Source of the DNA: Thermodesulfovibrionia bacterium
GTDB lineage: Bacteria; Nitrospirota; Thermodesulfovibrionia; UBA6902
Direction: 5' to 3'
Length of the DNA: 37,592 bases
Assembly (NCBI GenBank): GCA_020053105.1
Contig: JAGVNU010000106.1
Span: 1 to 37,592, forward strand
Below are positions 19,187 to 28,134 of this stretch, piece after piece (within the stretch, counting starts at the first letter, position 1; each line of letters opens with the position of its first letter). The notes under the pieces were generated by a model. The model was not told the DNA's origin and ran no database searches. It saw only the letters and a program-made list of their open reading frames with translations. Both the position numbers and the translations under genes were made by a program.

Positions 19187-22018
19187 ATGAAAAGGTTATG
19201 TAGTATTTTCATGCTGGCGGTATTATTAATTGGTTTGCCTGTCCTTTCCGATGCGCAGGACAGCAGGGGGCGGATCCTTTTTGTTGCAACTGTCGGAGAT
19301 AACAAGGTGCTTCTCAGATGGATGGGCACAAAGGAAACAGGCAGGTTCTCCGGTTTTAACATTCACCGCAGGGAAGGGGGGTCAGCGTCATTTACAAATA
19401 TAAATTTCGCACCAATAAGACCGCTTGCCACCATTTCAGAGATACGGGCAGTCTTTGAGACCCCGGGTGAAGGATTGATATTATCGGACATTCAGACGCT
19501 CCTCGGCCCCTATTATTATGACGAGATACTCAGGTTTAGAAAATCAGGAGAGTCTTCAGACCTTATGCAGCTTGCGCTCCTTGTGAACACCAACTACGGG
19601 GTGAGCATTACAGAGGGGCTCGGCTTTCTTGACAGAAACGTCGCAGGCAACAAGTCTTATGTTTATGAGCTCTGGGGAGTTGACGGCGCAGGGACTGAAA
19701 CAGAGCGCCTCGGCAAGGTTAATGTCATTGCCGGCAAGAAGACAGAACTGTCTGCTCCTCAGGAGTTAGAGTGGGTAAAAATCATTGGTCCAACAGGAGA
19801 CAGGAAGGTTTACTTGCGGTGGAAAGGCCTGCCTGCAAAGGATATAATCGAAAAAGAAAATGCAAGCATTGGCTTTGGTTATGACATATACCGGAAAAAA
19901 GGGTCTGACACTAATATCATCTCAGATGTCGTCATTAATAATGATCCTCTGGTGTATTACAAGGCAAATGCCCTTCCTGTAATAATACTGCCTGCTCAGG
20001 ATGTACAGAAGGGAAAAGAGCTTTTTGCTACAAATTGCTCAACCTCGCAATGTCATCTTACAAGGAATGATACGAGAATTTCTGGAAAAGCCGTGAGGGA
20101 GTTTCGCAGTGCGGAAATACAGGAGCATGCAAGCTTGTCTCCAGACCTTGATCTGACCTCAATTTTTAACTATATCAATGATTTCTTTTTCATGGATGAG
20201 AATTCCATTACTGCCGGACCTCCTCTTGAATACGGCGATTATACATACTGGGTCGTCGCGCGTGACCTGCTCCGCCAGCACGGCACATTCAGCAATCCGG
20301 TAATAGTTACAGTAAGAGATACACTTGCGCCAAAGGTCCCTTACAATGTGCGGACGTCTGTAATCGGTGATGTGCCGAATCAAAAAAAGATCAAAGTCAC
20401 TTGGGACAGGAATATGAGCGAGCCCAATCCCCTGAATGAACCGGGCAAATATCTGGATGATACGATGAAATACAATGTGTATAGGAGATTCGGGAACATG
20501 GAAGCAACTAAGACATTAGTGGGCTCTGTTGATGAGCCGCGAACAGGACATGAGGTCACCATTGAGTATGCTGATATTTCGATCACAAGGAACGACTGGG
20601 GAAATATTTATTGGTATCATATTACTGCAGTGGATGTACACGGGAATGAAAGCGCTTTCTCAGGGCCTGCAAAGGGCATAGTCTATGACCTTGAACCGCC
20701 GCTTCCTCCGGTTTGTAACGCTTTCTGTGAAATTGAATATGATAATAAAGTTGAGAGCGGACTCATATCGTGCAAGAAATATACCCCTGATCGGGGACCG
20801 GACATTGTCACATTTGCGTATGTTCGTGATACAGGTGATCCAACAAAAGCGCCCTATTTCCCCACGTTCACCTGTTCAAGACCGGCTGACAGCGATGTAG
20901 AAGGCATCAAAGTCTACAGGAGCTTTAACGGGCAGGACTTCTACTATCTCAAAGATGTGCACTTTACGGTCGGGGATAATGAAATTGAGATCAAAGACGA
21001 CAATTACCTGCCGCGTGTCTCACAGCAGGCATATTACAAGTTTAAGGCTTTTGATGAAAATACTAACGTAAGCGATTTCAGTGTAATATCCGGCATGACC
21101 ATGATCGTAGGCGAGCCGCCGCCTGCTCCCATAATTGTTGGAATGAAGCATATCGCGAGTTCAATGGCCCCGGACGGCATTGTTGATACTGTAGATATCC
21201 TGATAAGCGTGCTTAACCCTGACGGGGTTGCCGGGTTCAAGCTATATCGTGCCTCATCCAGCGAAGGCACTGGTGCATCTCCCTTATTAGTCGATCCGTC
21301 TCCTAATGCAAACTGGGGTAAAGCGGAACTGAAAAACAGCACAACTGATGTGCCTGTTAAATACGGCATCTCCCTCGCCAAACTGCCTGCAGGTGGTATG
21401 GAGGACGATAACAGCAAAGTTACCTTTGATCAGGACAAACGTTATTACATATTGCGGGCCAAGAATGTACCCAGCCCAACACGCGGTAAATACTATGCAG
21501 TCACAGCTCTTGATTTTGCGGGACAGGAATCCGACGCAGTTTATTACTTCTGGTCAGGAGATGATATTGCAGGGCCGGGGCGAAATCTCCCCTGGCCGAT
21601 CAGGGACAGGAAAAAACCAAAGGCATTAACTTTAAGCTTTAGACCGGCAAACCAAAACCCGGGAGAAATCTGCCTGAACTGGGAAGTAAACGGCAAAATA
21701 GTGGATGAGAACAATGAGCTCTTTCTTCCGTATCTTTATTACGTTGTTTTCAGGGTGCGCGGCAACCCCAATCCCGACCGCTTTGTACAGGTAAGCCGGC
21801 TCCTTACGGGACCTTTTTATGCTACACAGGGTCCCGGGTATGATCCGGAGGAATATTGCGATAAAGATATAATGCCGGGAGAAACATATACATATGTTGT
21901 ATTGGGCATAAAAAAGGACAATTACATTAATACCTTTGAGGATGAAAAAAAGATGGACAGCAATCATGGAGAAATTGATGAATCATTCGGGCCGGCGTCA
22001 ATGAAGCCCGTTGAGTAA
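19187..22018 (+). CDS. Exported Fn3-repeat protein with an embedded CX4CH haem-like motif
   Basis: ATG 19187 is preferred over ATG 19169: AGAGGA sits 7 nt upstream and the signal peptide 'MKRLCSIFMLAVLLIG' begins there (943 aa). The protein is a chain of fibronectin type III-like modules, recognisable by repeated 'V-x-L-R-W' or 'I-x-V-T-W' strands and 'Y-x-V-Y/W-R' motifs. Between two modules lies 'GKELFATN' followed by C284-STSQ-C289-H290, then a helical stretch with 'FNYIND'. This is the layout of a small c-type cytochrome domain, except the haem motif is CX4CH rather than CXXCH. A methionine axial ligand is not obvious. The protein may be an extracellular redox or structural protein. Its stop is 10 bp before the next gene's start. 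Confidence 0.72.
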   Translation: MKRLCSIFMLAVLLIGLPVLSDAQDSRGRILFVATVGDNKVLLRWMGTKETGRFSGFNIHRREGGSASFTNINFAPIRPLATISEIRAVFETPGEGLILSDIQTLLGPYYYDEILRFRKSGESSDLMQLALLVNTNYGVSITEGLGFLDRNVAGNKSYVYELWGVDGAGTETERLGKVNVIAGKKTELSAPQELEWVKIIGPTGDRKVYLRWKGLPAKDIIEKENASIGFGYDIYRKKGSDTNIISDVVINNDPLVYYKANALPVIILPAQDVQKGKELFATNCSTSQCHLTRNDTRISGKAVREFRSAEIQEHASLSPDLDLTSIFNYINDFFFMDENSITAGPPLEYGDYTYWVVARDLLRQHGTFSNPVIVTVRDTLAPKVPYNVRTSVIGDVPNQKKIKVTWDRNMSEPNPLNEPGKYLDDTMKYNVYRRFGNMEATKTLVGSVDEPRTGHEVTIEYADISITRNDWGNIYWYHITAVDVHGNESAFSGPAKGIVYDLEPPLPPVCNAFCEIEYDNKVESGLISCKKYTPDRGPDIVTFAYVRDTGDPTKAPYFPTFTCSRPADSDVEGIKVYRSFNGQDFYYLKDVHFTVGDNEIEIKDDNYLPRVSQQAYYKFKAFDENTNVSDFSVISGMTMIVGEPPPAPIIVGMKHIASSMAPDGIVDTVDILISVLNPDGVAGFKLYRASSSEGTGASPLLVDPSPNANWGKAELKNSTTDVPVKYGISLAKLPAGGMEDDNSKVTFDQDKRYYILRAKNVPSPTRGKYYAVTALDFAGQESDAVYYFWSGDDIAGPGRNLPWPIRDRKKPKALTLSFRPANQNPGEICLNWEVNGKIVDENNELFLPYLYYVVFRVRGNPNPDRFVQVSRLLTGPFYATQGPGYDPEEYCDKDIMPGETYTYVVLGIKKDNYINTFEDEKKMDSNHGEIDESFGPASMKPVE

Positions 22019-22028
22019 AGGTGTTTAC

Positions 22029-25000
22029 ATGAGATCAAAGGTCCTGATAACAATTATTGCGTTATTATCAATCCTGCTGCCGCCAGAGAAGGCGCCTGCT
22101 GCCGTCCCGCTGCACGGTAATGTCTCTGTCTCTCTCGGCACGGACGGCGGTGAATACGGGGAGGTCCTTGAATATAATCTCGGCGACTGGTCGCGCGTCG
22201 CGGTCGCAGGAATTGTAAATGCAGACTTCTATACTGATATCGTAGCTGCCTATGAAAACATCATGGGACAAACTACACAAAATTATATTATTGTGCTCCT
22301 TGGAAAAGGAGACGGCACTTTTCAGCGGACAACACCGTTTCCTGCAGGCACAGCCGGACAGGAGGTTTACCTCATGGAGTTGAAAGATAGTGTCGGGAGC
22401 CCGTCTCCTGATATTGTGCTGTACGCGGGACTTGATCCAAAGGTAAATTCCTCAGTGAACGTTTATACCTATGAAGGTAACGGAGACGGGACTTTTAAAG
22501 CGCCCGTTATCAGTACGATATTGCTTCTTCAAAGCGCCCCTGGTGAATCGCAGGCTTTTTTAAACAGTGATTCTTATAAAGACAAGGTAACGGTTAACAG
22601 GCTCAGAGACAATATCTCCACTTTGACGGAAGTCAGCAGCGCGGACCCGCCGCCGCCCGGCACTCTCATTGTAAAAGCTACACCTCCCGGAAGAGATTAC
22701 TCTATGACAATAGGTGTAAAACTTACCCCCAATATTGCAGACACAGACAACGACGGCAGAAAGGTCGATATTCATTATACGGTTGACGGCTCAGAGCCTG
22801 ATCCGGAGTATTCTGCTTTTATTCCCTATCCATATACCAGGAGCATATATCTGATGAAATCCGCGACACTTAAATTTATGGGGAATGATCCTTCTAACAG
22901 GAAAAAGAGCATAGTCATCACTGAATTTTACAATATTAATCAGCCGGCCACTGTGGACACGGACGGCGATGGAATACCGGATGTCTTTGAGATTTCCTAT
23001 AAGAGAGATTGCAATGTAGATGGGAATCCTGATATTGAATTTGATCCGCTTGTGTCCGACCGAAATAAAGACTTTGACAAAGACGGGATCAGTGACATCG
23101 ATGAAATCATTCTATCAACGGACCCGTGCGATATTAATTCAAAGCCGCAGGAGAACCCATGCAGCGGCGCGTGCATTACTGGCCGGGTGCTGGACGCCTC
23201 CGGAACTTCCCCTTTCCCTAACGACTCAGCCGTATTTGTTTATGACATGCAGGGAGCACCGGAGGGCTTGGATCTATTATTTAGAAGCATAGCAAGCGGT
23301 CTCGGCGGTTATTATCAGATAGACTTGTCCGGCAGCGACATGGCGCTGAGCTCCGCGAGAAAAGACAACGCCAACGTCGTCATCAAACAATTCATTCCCC
23401 GTGTGAGAGAGCCTGACGCCCTGTTGATGAATAATTTCACCACTGCTGATGAATGGCTTGCCCTGATGAGGGCGCAGGCTAATAATGTCATTCAAGTGTC
23501 GGGTCTTGTGGCCGACGGCTCTACAACTGCTGCCGTGAAGCTTTTAGAGAAGGCGCTGGAAGATGATCTTTTGAGGTGGCAGGACCAGGACTATGACGGC
23601 ATTGTGGACGGAAAGGATAACTGTCCGGCCGGCTATAATGATTCACAAGTCGATTCCGATGCCGACAGCCTCGGTGACAGGTGCGATAATTGTGTAAATA
23701 AACCCAACCCGGACCAGGGGGACGCTGATGAGGACGGCGAAGGAGATGCGTGCGATTCTGATTTTGTTACGAATGGATATAAACCGGGGCCTTTTGAGAT
23801 CGATGTAAATCTCGGCGGACCGTATGGAGGACTTTCCAGCGGACAATTAAATCTCCTTTCAGGATATACCGATTACAGTGCCTTATTTGACGGGATACAG
23901 GCCGTGATGCAAGCCCCTTCAAACCTTCTGTTTGACCTGCACAGAGATGTTGTAATTTTCACGATAAATGCTATTGAAGCAGAGGAATACTTTCCGCTTA
24001 ACAGCGATCAATTTATAAGCGGGATGATGGATGGAATAACTTATCCCCCTACGGAAGAATACCGGTTTGAGCAAAAGATTATCGATGGGGTCGCTGCCAA
24101 TTTTGCCGGATTAACTGCTGACGCTTATTCTAAGATCATTACCTCTTCAATCAGCGTTATAGAATCTCCCATTATCGCTGCTGTTGCTATGGATTTGGAC
24201 CATGATCAGGACAGTGTTAAGAATATTTATGACAATTGTCCTACCGTATATAATCCGGACCAGGCTGATTCAAATAAAAACAGTATCGGCGACGCCTGCG
24301 AGGGAGTCGCTGAGCTGCCATTTGAGGGGAACCTTGAAAATCTGAAACCGAATATGGATATTGTCGCGGCGGTGGCAGGCCGGAGGGCCGGTGACCTTGC
24401 CGCCCTTGGCGATATAGCGGCAGGCGGTAATGTAATCATGAGTCTGGTCAATGCCGCTGTCAGGGCTGAGGAGAAGGGGAGGACAAATGCGCTTTCCTGT
24501 CTCAAAAAAGGAGCAGGTCTGATAGCGGATATACTGGACCTTGCTGATTCAAGTCATGGGCTTATCAATGACCTTGAAAAGAAATCGAGGCCTTTGGTCG
24601 GTGCATTGTATTACGCCTGTGATGATCCCGGTAAGCTGGCTGATCTGAAATCAAGGGCCAATATTTGGCTGATGCCCGATTCTGATTCTGACGGACTGCC
24701 GGATGCGATTGAAATAGCAATGGGCACTGACCCATTTGATGATGACACTGATGATGACGGCTTGACTGACGGAAGTCTTTCAAGTGAAGATGTAAACGAC
24801 AATGGATCTGTTGATAATGGAGAAACAGACCCAGTGCTTTGGGATACTGATGGAGACGGCATCAGCGACGGCGCAGAGAGAGGCCTGACCGGACCGGAAG
24901 GGAACAACACAAACATGAATATCTTTGTTCCCGATGCGGATCCTTCTTCTACTACGGATCCGCTGAACCCTGATACAGACGAAGACGGGATTCCGGACGG

Positions 25001-25757
25001 AGAGGAAGATACGAATCGCGACGGTAAACAGGATACCGGAGAAACATTGCCTGATAATCCTGATACTGACGGTGACGGGATGAAAGACGGGTACGAAGAA
25101 ACTTATGCACTGAATCCGCTGGTCAATGACGCAAATGAGGACCCTGATAATGACGGTTTTACCAATCTTGATGAATATAAGGGTGGAAGCGACCCCCGTG
25201 ATCCTGGGTCCATTCCGGCCAATAAAATACTTGTAAAGCTCTTCAAGGGTTTCAATCTGATCAATATTCCTGATACAAACAACATAACCGATGCATATAC
25301 GTTACTGTCTGTTCTCGGTAATCAGGGGCAGATCGAAGGCGTACAGAAGTTTGATAAAGTTACCGGAAGATTCCGCAAGGCCGGATACGATGCGTTGGGA
25401 AATCCGTCGGGCGACAACTTTATGCTCACTAATGTTGACGGGTTGATAGTTTATGGCAAGGCTGATAAAACGATCTCCGTTAACAGCTTTGCCGCCTGTC
25501 CATCACTGAATCTAACAATAGGCATAAATATAATCGGGATACCCTGCGTTCCTGCGAATATGAAAGCGTATCAGTTACTGCAAAAAATCGGCAATGATAC
25601 GGTTGTCTACAGCATCCAGCGATATAACAATGATACCGGGAAATTTGAGACTGCGAGCTACCTCAATGGTCAGCCTGTTGGCATTAACTTCCCGATAAAA
25701 GCAAGTGAGGGGTATTTCATTTTAATGAAACAGGATAAGTTGCTGTTTATACCTTAA
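22029..25757 (+). CDS. Giant exported FG-GAP/TSP3 protein with the shared C-terminal domain
   Basis: ATG 22029 has AAAGG 7 nt upstream and begins a signal peptide 'MRSKVLITIIALLSILLPP' (1242 aa); a TTG at 22011 overlaps the previous gene. Residues ~40-160 carry FG-GAP/VCBS-like repeats ('GKGDGTF', 'GNGDGTF'). Residues ~215-300 resemble a chitobiase/hexosaminidase C-terminal beta domain ('IHYTVDGSEPD'). TSP3-type calcium repeats appear in four clusters, at ~310-375, ~520-580, ~722-757 and ~884-1057. They are separated by helical segments such as 'KLLEKALEDDLLRWQDQDYDG'. Residues ~1071-1242 are the shared C-terminal domain, ending 'KQDKLLFIP'. Likely a large calcium-dependent surface protein. 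It is the last gene of the array; no clear intrinsic terminator follows. Confidence 0.8.
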   Translation: MRSKVLITIIALLSILLPPEKAPAAVPLHGNVSVSLGTDGGEYGEVLEYNLGDWSRVAVAGIVNADFYTDIVAAYENIMGQTTQNYIIVLLGKGDGTFQRTTPFPAGTAGQEVYLMELKDSVGSPSPDIVLYAGLDPKVNSSVNVYTYEGNGDGTFKAPVISTILLLQSAPGESQAFLNSDSYKDKVTVNRLRDNISTLTEVSSADPPPPGTLIVKATPPGRDYSMTIGVKLTPNIADTDNDGRKVDIHYTVDGSEPDPEYSAFIPYPYTRSIYLMKSATLKFMGNDPSNRKKSIVITEFYNINQPATVDTDGDGIPDVFEISYKRDCNVDGNPDIEFDPLVSDRNKDFDKDGISDIDEIILSTDPCDINSKPQENPCSGACITGRVLDASGTSPFPNDSAVFVYDMQGAPEGLDLLFRSIASGLGGYYQIDLSGSDMALSSARKDNANVVIKQFIPRVREPDALLMNNFTTADEWLALMRAQANNVIQVSGLVADGSTTAAVKLLEKALEDDLLRWQDQDYDGIVDGKDNCPAGYNDSQVDSDADSLGDRCDNCVNKPNPDQGDADEDGEGDACDSDFVTNGYKPGPFEIDVNLGGPYGGLSSGQLNLLSGYTDYSALFDGIQAVMQAPSNLLFDLHRDVVIFTINAIEAEEYFPLNSDQFISGMMDGITYPPTEEYRFEQKIIDGVAANFAGLTADAYSKIITSSISVIESPIIAAVAMDLDHDQDSVKNIYDNCPTVYNPDQADSNKNSIGDACEGVAELPFEGNLENLKPNMDIVAAVAGRRAGDLAALGDIAAGGNVIMSLVNAAVRAEEKGRTNALSCLKKGAGLIADILDLADSSHGLINDLEKKSRPLVGALYYACDDPGKLADLKSRANIWLMPDSDSDGLPDAIEIAMGTDPFDDDTDDDGLTDGSLSSEDVNDNGSVDNGETDPVLWDTDGDGISDGAERGLTGPEGNNTNMNIFVPDADPSSTTDPLNPDTDEDGIPDGEEDTNRDGKQDTGETLPDNPDTDGDGMKDGYEETYALNPLVNDANEDPDNDGFTNLDEYKGGSDPRDPGSIPANKILVKLFKGFNLINIPDTNNITDAYTLLSVLGNQGQIEGVQKFDKVTGRFRKAGYDALGNPSGDNFMLTNVDGLIVYGKADKTISVNSFAACPSLNLTIGINIIGIPCVPANMKAYQLLQKIGNDTVVYSIQRYNNDTGKFETASYLNGQPVGINFPIKASEGYFILMKQDKLLFIP

Positions 25758-25904
25758 GCAATTTGATATCAAAGTATTTGAAGAAGATGAGGTAATATTA
25801 TCTGACAAAGCAAATATTGCCATGCAATGAAGATAAAAGGGGTTGTCTTTCTAAAATCGTGTCAAATTAATTTACTATTGGCTCGTACGTGTTGCATTAT
25901 TATA

Positions 25905-25932
25905 TTGACATGCATAGCATTTTTTTTATAAC
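25905..25932 (+). promoter_or_regulatory. Sigma-70-type promoter of the peptide cluster
   Basis: TTGACA at 25905-25910 and TATAAC at 25927-25932 are separated by 16 nt, in an AT-rich stretch between the surface-protein array and the precursor gene. Transcription would start near 25939, giving an untranslated leader of about 120 nt before the precursor ATG at 26062. Nothing else in the 304-bp gap (25758-26061) looks like a gene. Confidence 0.6.
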
Positions 25933-26061
25933 ATTAAACATACAACTTTCTATTGGGCAAGTCTTTTCGCTTATATTATTCATGAATTTTCAAGAAATGT
26001 TTTGTCTAGTTATTTGACAACTTTAATTGCAAATATTTTATAGAGAAAAGGTGGTGACAGA

Positions 26062-26226
26062 ATGAGAAATATCAAGAAGAATTTGGAAAAAGCAAATCAG
26101 GAAAACGTGGATAAGAAGCTTTTTGTTGAGCCCAAAGTAAGTTTTATTGAGCCAAAGCTTATTAAGCATGGAGACGCAACCAAGATTACCGCGGGTTTCT
26201 TTGGTGGATTCAGTCCGTCGGCGTAA
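26062..26226 (+). CDS. RiPP precursor peptide with a lasso-type leader and short Gly/Phe core
   Basis: This 54-aa gene is short but has a strong ribosome binding site (AGGTGGTGA) 6-7 nt before ATG 26062. Its C-terminal half reads F-I-E-P-K-L-I-K-H-G, five residues, then T-A. That is the conserved lasso leader signature (Y/F-x-x-P-x-L-x-x-x-G-x5-T-x), in which PqqD-type proteins bind the YxxP...L...G part and the B2 peptidase cuts after T-x. Cutting there leaves GFFGGFSPSA. The core begins with Gly, as lasso cores usually do, but has no Asp or Glu at position 7-9, so a lasso macrolactam cannot form. The N-terminal half is charged (K/E/N). It is the first gene of the cluster. Confidence 0.82.
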   Translation: MRNIKKNLEKANQENVDKKLFVEPKVSFIEPKLIKHGDATKITAGFFGGFSPSA

Positions 26227-26574
26227 TATTCTTTGAATGAATTGCTTGTTAAAGTTTTATTTAGCTGCAGGCGTCAGTTTGCGATTTAGAAGTTGTATGA
26301 AAAGGATAATCGCGTAGATTTAAGACTCTGACATTGATATTCTTTTAACTATATATCATCACAGAATCTTATCGTGACTTAATAATTCCCTGAAGCCAAA
26401 GAAGAATCGCCTGACTTTCAAAAACAATACTGGGGTGTCGTATTGTAATGGACAAAATCCTGTGGGCAAATAGAGAAACATAATCTTGTGGAGACCTGTA
26501 ACTCATGAATGAGACGTGCCGACTGCGTGATGCCGGGTTATTCATAATATTTTTTTAAGAGGCATTCTTATTCA
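26227..26574. other. 348-bp untranslated gap between precursor and modification genes
   Basis: I see no second precursor, no lasso-like leader and no strong hairpin here. Only very short ORFs occur (for example an 11-codon one at 26448). A weak AAGAGG at 26557-26562 precedes the next gene. Such gaps often hold an attenuator or processing site separating abundant precursor transcript from enzymes, but none can be pinpointed. Confidence 0.4.
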
Positions 26575-27549
26575 ATGTGTGTCACAAAATCATACTCTAT
26601 AGCTCACTTAAACATGCAGGTGGAGTGTGAAGACAAGCTTTTAAGTGAAAAGGTTCTCAGTGCACTGGGAAATTGCTTCTTTTTGAAAAGCAACAGTACA
26701 GATTCTGATTCCCATCATCTCAACCTCAAGTTTAAAAAAAATATTGACCCTTTTAAATCTCCTGAAAATATCAGTGAACTTTTTACTTCTCCTCACTTGC
26801 GCGTTTTTAAAAAAGGGGATTCATGTTATATAGTGGGAGAAGACTCTTTTTTTCAACTGGACTTAACAGCTAGTCAGGGTACTGGATATCTGAATCATAC
26901 CTTCTGGGATAGACCTCCTAAATTACAACAAGAGTTCCTGATGCTTTCTGTGTTATGGCTTTTCCATAGGCACGGATTGTTCGCAATTCATGGAAATGCA
27001 TTATTTAAAGATGGGCTCAGTGTTCTAATCGCAGGAGACAGCGGCAGCGGGAAATCAACCACAGCCCTTGGCCTCATACAAAAAGGCTGGAAATATTTAT
27101 CAGACGATGTAACTCTTATAAATCAAAGTTCACAAGGAATTAAGGCGTTAGCATTTCAGAAAGGTTTTTCATTTGACCCGCGCTTAGCCAAATATTATCC
27201 AGAGATTAATAAGCTATTGAAGTCATCATCCTGGAATGGGCAAAAAAGGTTCTTGGACATTACCTCGATTTATCCTGAGAATCATTTGTCAACCTGTGTT
27301 CCGAATATATTGATATTTCCCAAAATTGTTTCAGAAGGCAAGAGCCAGCTGATCCCAATAGATAAGACATCGGCCTTAATTATGCTGATGCAAAGCAGCG
27401 GCGGTATCATGGTGGACAAAGAAATGGCTGCACAACAAGTTGAGGTCCTTAAAAACCTAATTTATCAGACTTCAAGTTATCGGCTTCTTGCAGGACGTGA
27501 TCTGTATGAAGAACCTGAAAAAATTTCTTTTATGCTGTCATTTAAGTAA
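26575..27549 (+). CDS. HPr-kinase-like protein of the peptide cluster
   Basis: The 324-aa protein has a P-loop G-D-S-G-S-G-K-S-T at residues 154-162, preceded by 'LFAIHGNALFKDGLSVLIA' and followed by 'GWKYLSDDVTLI', the layout of the HPr kinase/phosphorylase C-terminal fold. The N-terminal ~130 residues are unlike the HprK N-domain. HprK-like kinases with this architecture occur beside PqqD proteins and in lasso clusters, where relatives such as PadeK of paeninodin phosphorylate the precursor's C-terminal serine. Here the likely substrate is the precursor at 26062, whose core carries Ser at positions 7 and 9; that is inference. The start codon has a rather distant AAGAGG. Confidence 0.75.
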   Translation: MCVTKSYSIAHLNMQVECEDKLLSEKVLSALGNCFFLKSNSTDSDSHHLNLKFKKNIDPFKSPENISELFTSPHLRVFKKGDSCYIVGEDSFFQLDLTASQGTGYLNHTFWDRPPKLQQEFLMLSVLWLFHRHGLFAIHGNALFKDGLSVLIAGDSGSGKSTTALGLIQKGWKYLSDDVTLINQSSQGIKALAFQKGFSFDPRLAKYYPEINKLLKSSSWNGQKRFLDITSIYPENHLSTCVPNILIFPKIVSEGKSQLIPIDKTSALIMLMQSSGGIMVDKEMAAQQVEVLKNLIYQTSSYRLLAGRDLYEEPEKISFMLSFK

Positions 27550-27551
27550 GA

Positions 27552-28073
27552 ATGCAGATTCATTTCGCCTCGAAAAAAGATGTCTTACAACTATCAGAAC
27601 TTTTTCGACAGGATGTCGAATATCACCAGTCCCAGGCTGGTTATTATGAATTAATAGGAAATTTTGATTGGATTACTTATACACAAGAAAGGTTGAATGC
27701 TCCAAAAGGACGCATTATAGTTGCAGAACATGATGGATTATTAGCCGGTTTTATTTATATCAGAATCATAGCGTATCCGTCGGGAAGCGGACATAAATCG
27801 ATCCTACAGCGTATTCGAAGACAGTCTAAGTCAGGGACATCCTTACCAATTAAGCCTTTGCTGTGGGGTGTTATTGAAGAATGCTTTATACTACAATCTC
27901 TTCGCAGGCAGGGTATCGGTAGTCAGTTAGTTCAGAGTGCCACAGATTGGTTTAAAACAAATAAAATCAGCCGTATTGAGCTGTCTGTTATTGTCAGAAA
28001 TAAGGAAGGAGAATCATTCTGGGAAAAATTAGGATTTGAACCAAGCAGGTTTTTGTTTTCCAAAACAATATGA
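27552..28073 (+). CDS. GNAT-family N-acetyltransferase
   Basis: The 173-aa protein starts 2 nt after the kinase stop, so the two are co-translated. The acetyl-CoA binding motif A is R118-R-Q-G-I-G123 after the 'EECFILQSL' strand, and the C-terminal 'VIVRNKEGESFWEKLGFEPS' is the typical GNAT motif B region. The length is normal for the family. GNATs acylate amines or hydroxyls. In this cluster it may acetylate the released core N-terminus or a lysine of the precursor, or give self-immunity; the sequence does not decide. A 61-bp gap separates it from the radical SAM gene. Confidence 0.8.
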   Translation: MQIHFASKKDVLQLSELFRQDVEYHQSQAGYYELIGNFDWITYTQERLNAPKGRIIVAEHDGLLAGFIYIRIIAYPSGSGHKSILQRIRRQSKSGTSLPIKPLLWGVIEECFILQSLRRQGIGSQLVQSATDWFKTNKISRIELSVIVRNKEGESFWEKLGFEPSRFLFSKTI

Positions 28074-28134
28074 CATAAGGTTAAAATACAAAATTGAGTG
28101 CGAAATTAATGAGATTAAGAACAGGTGAACATAA

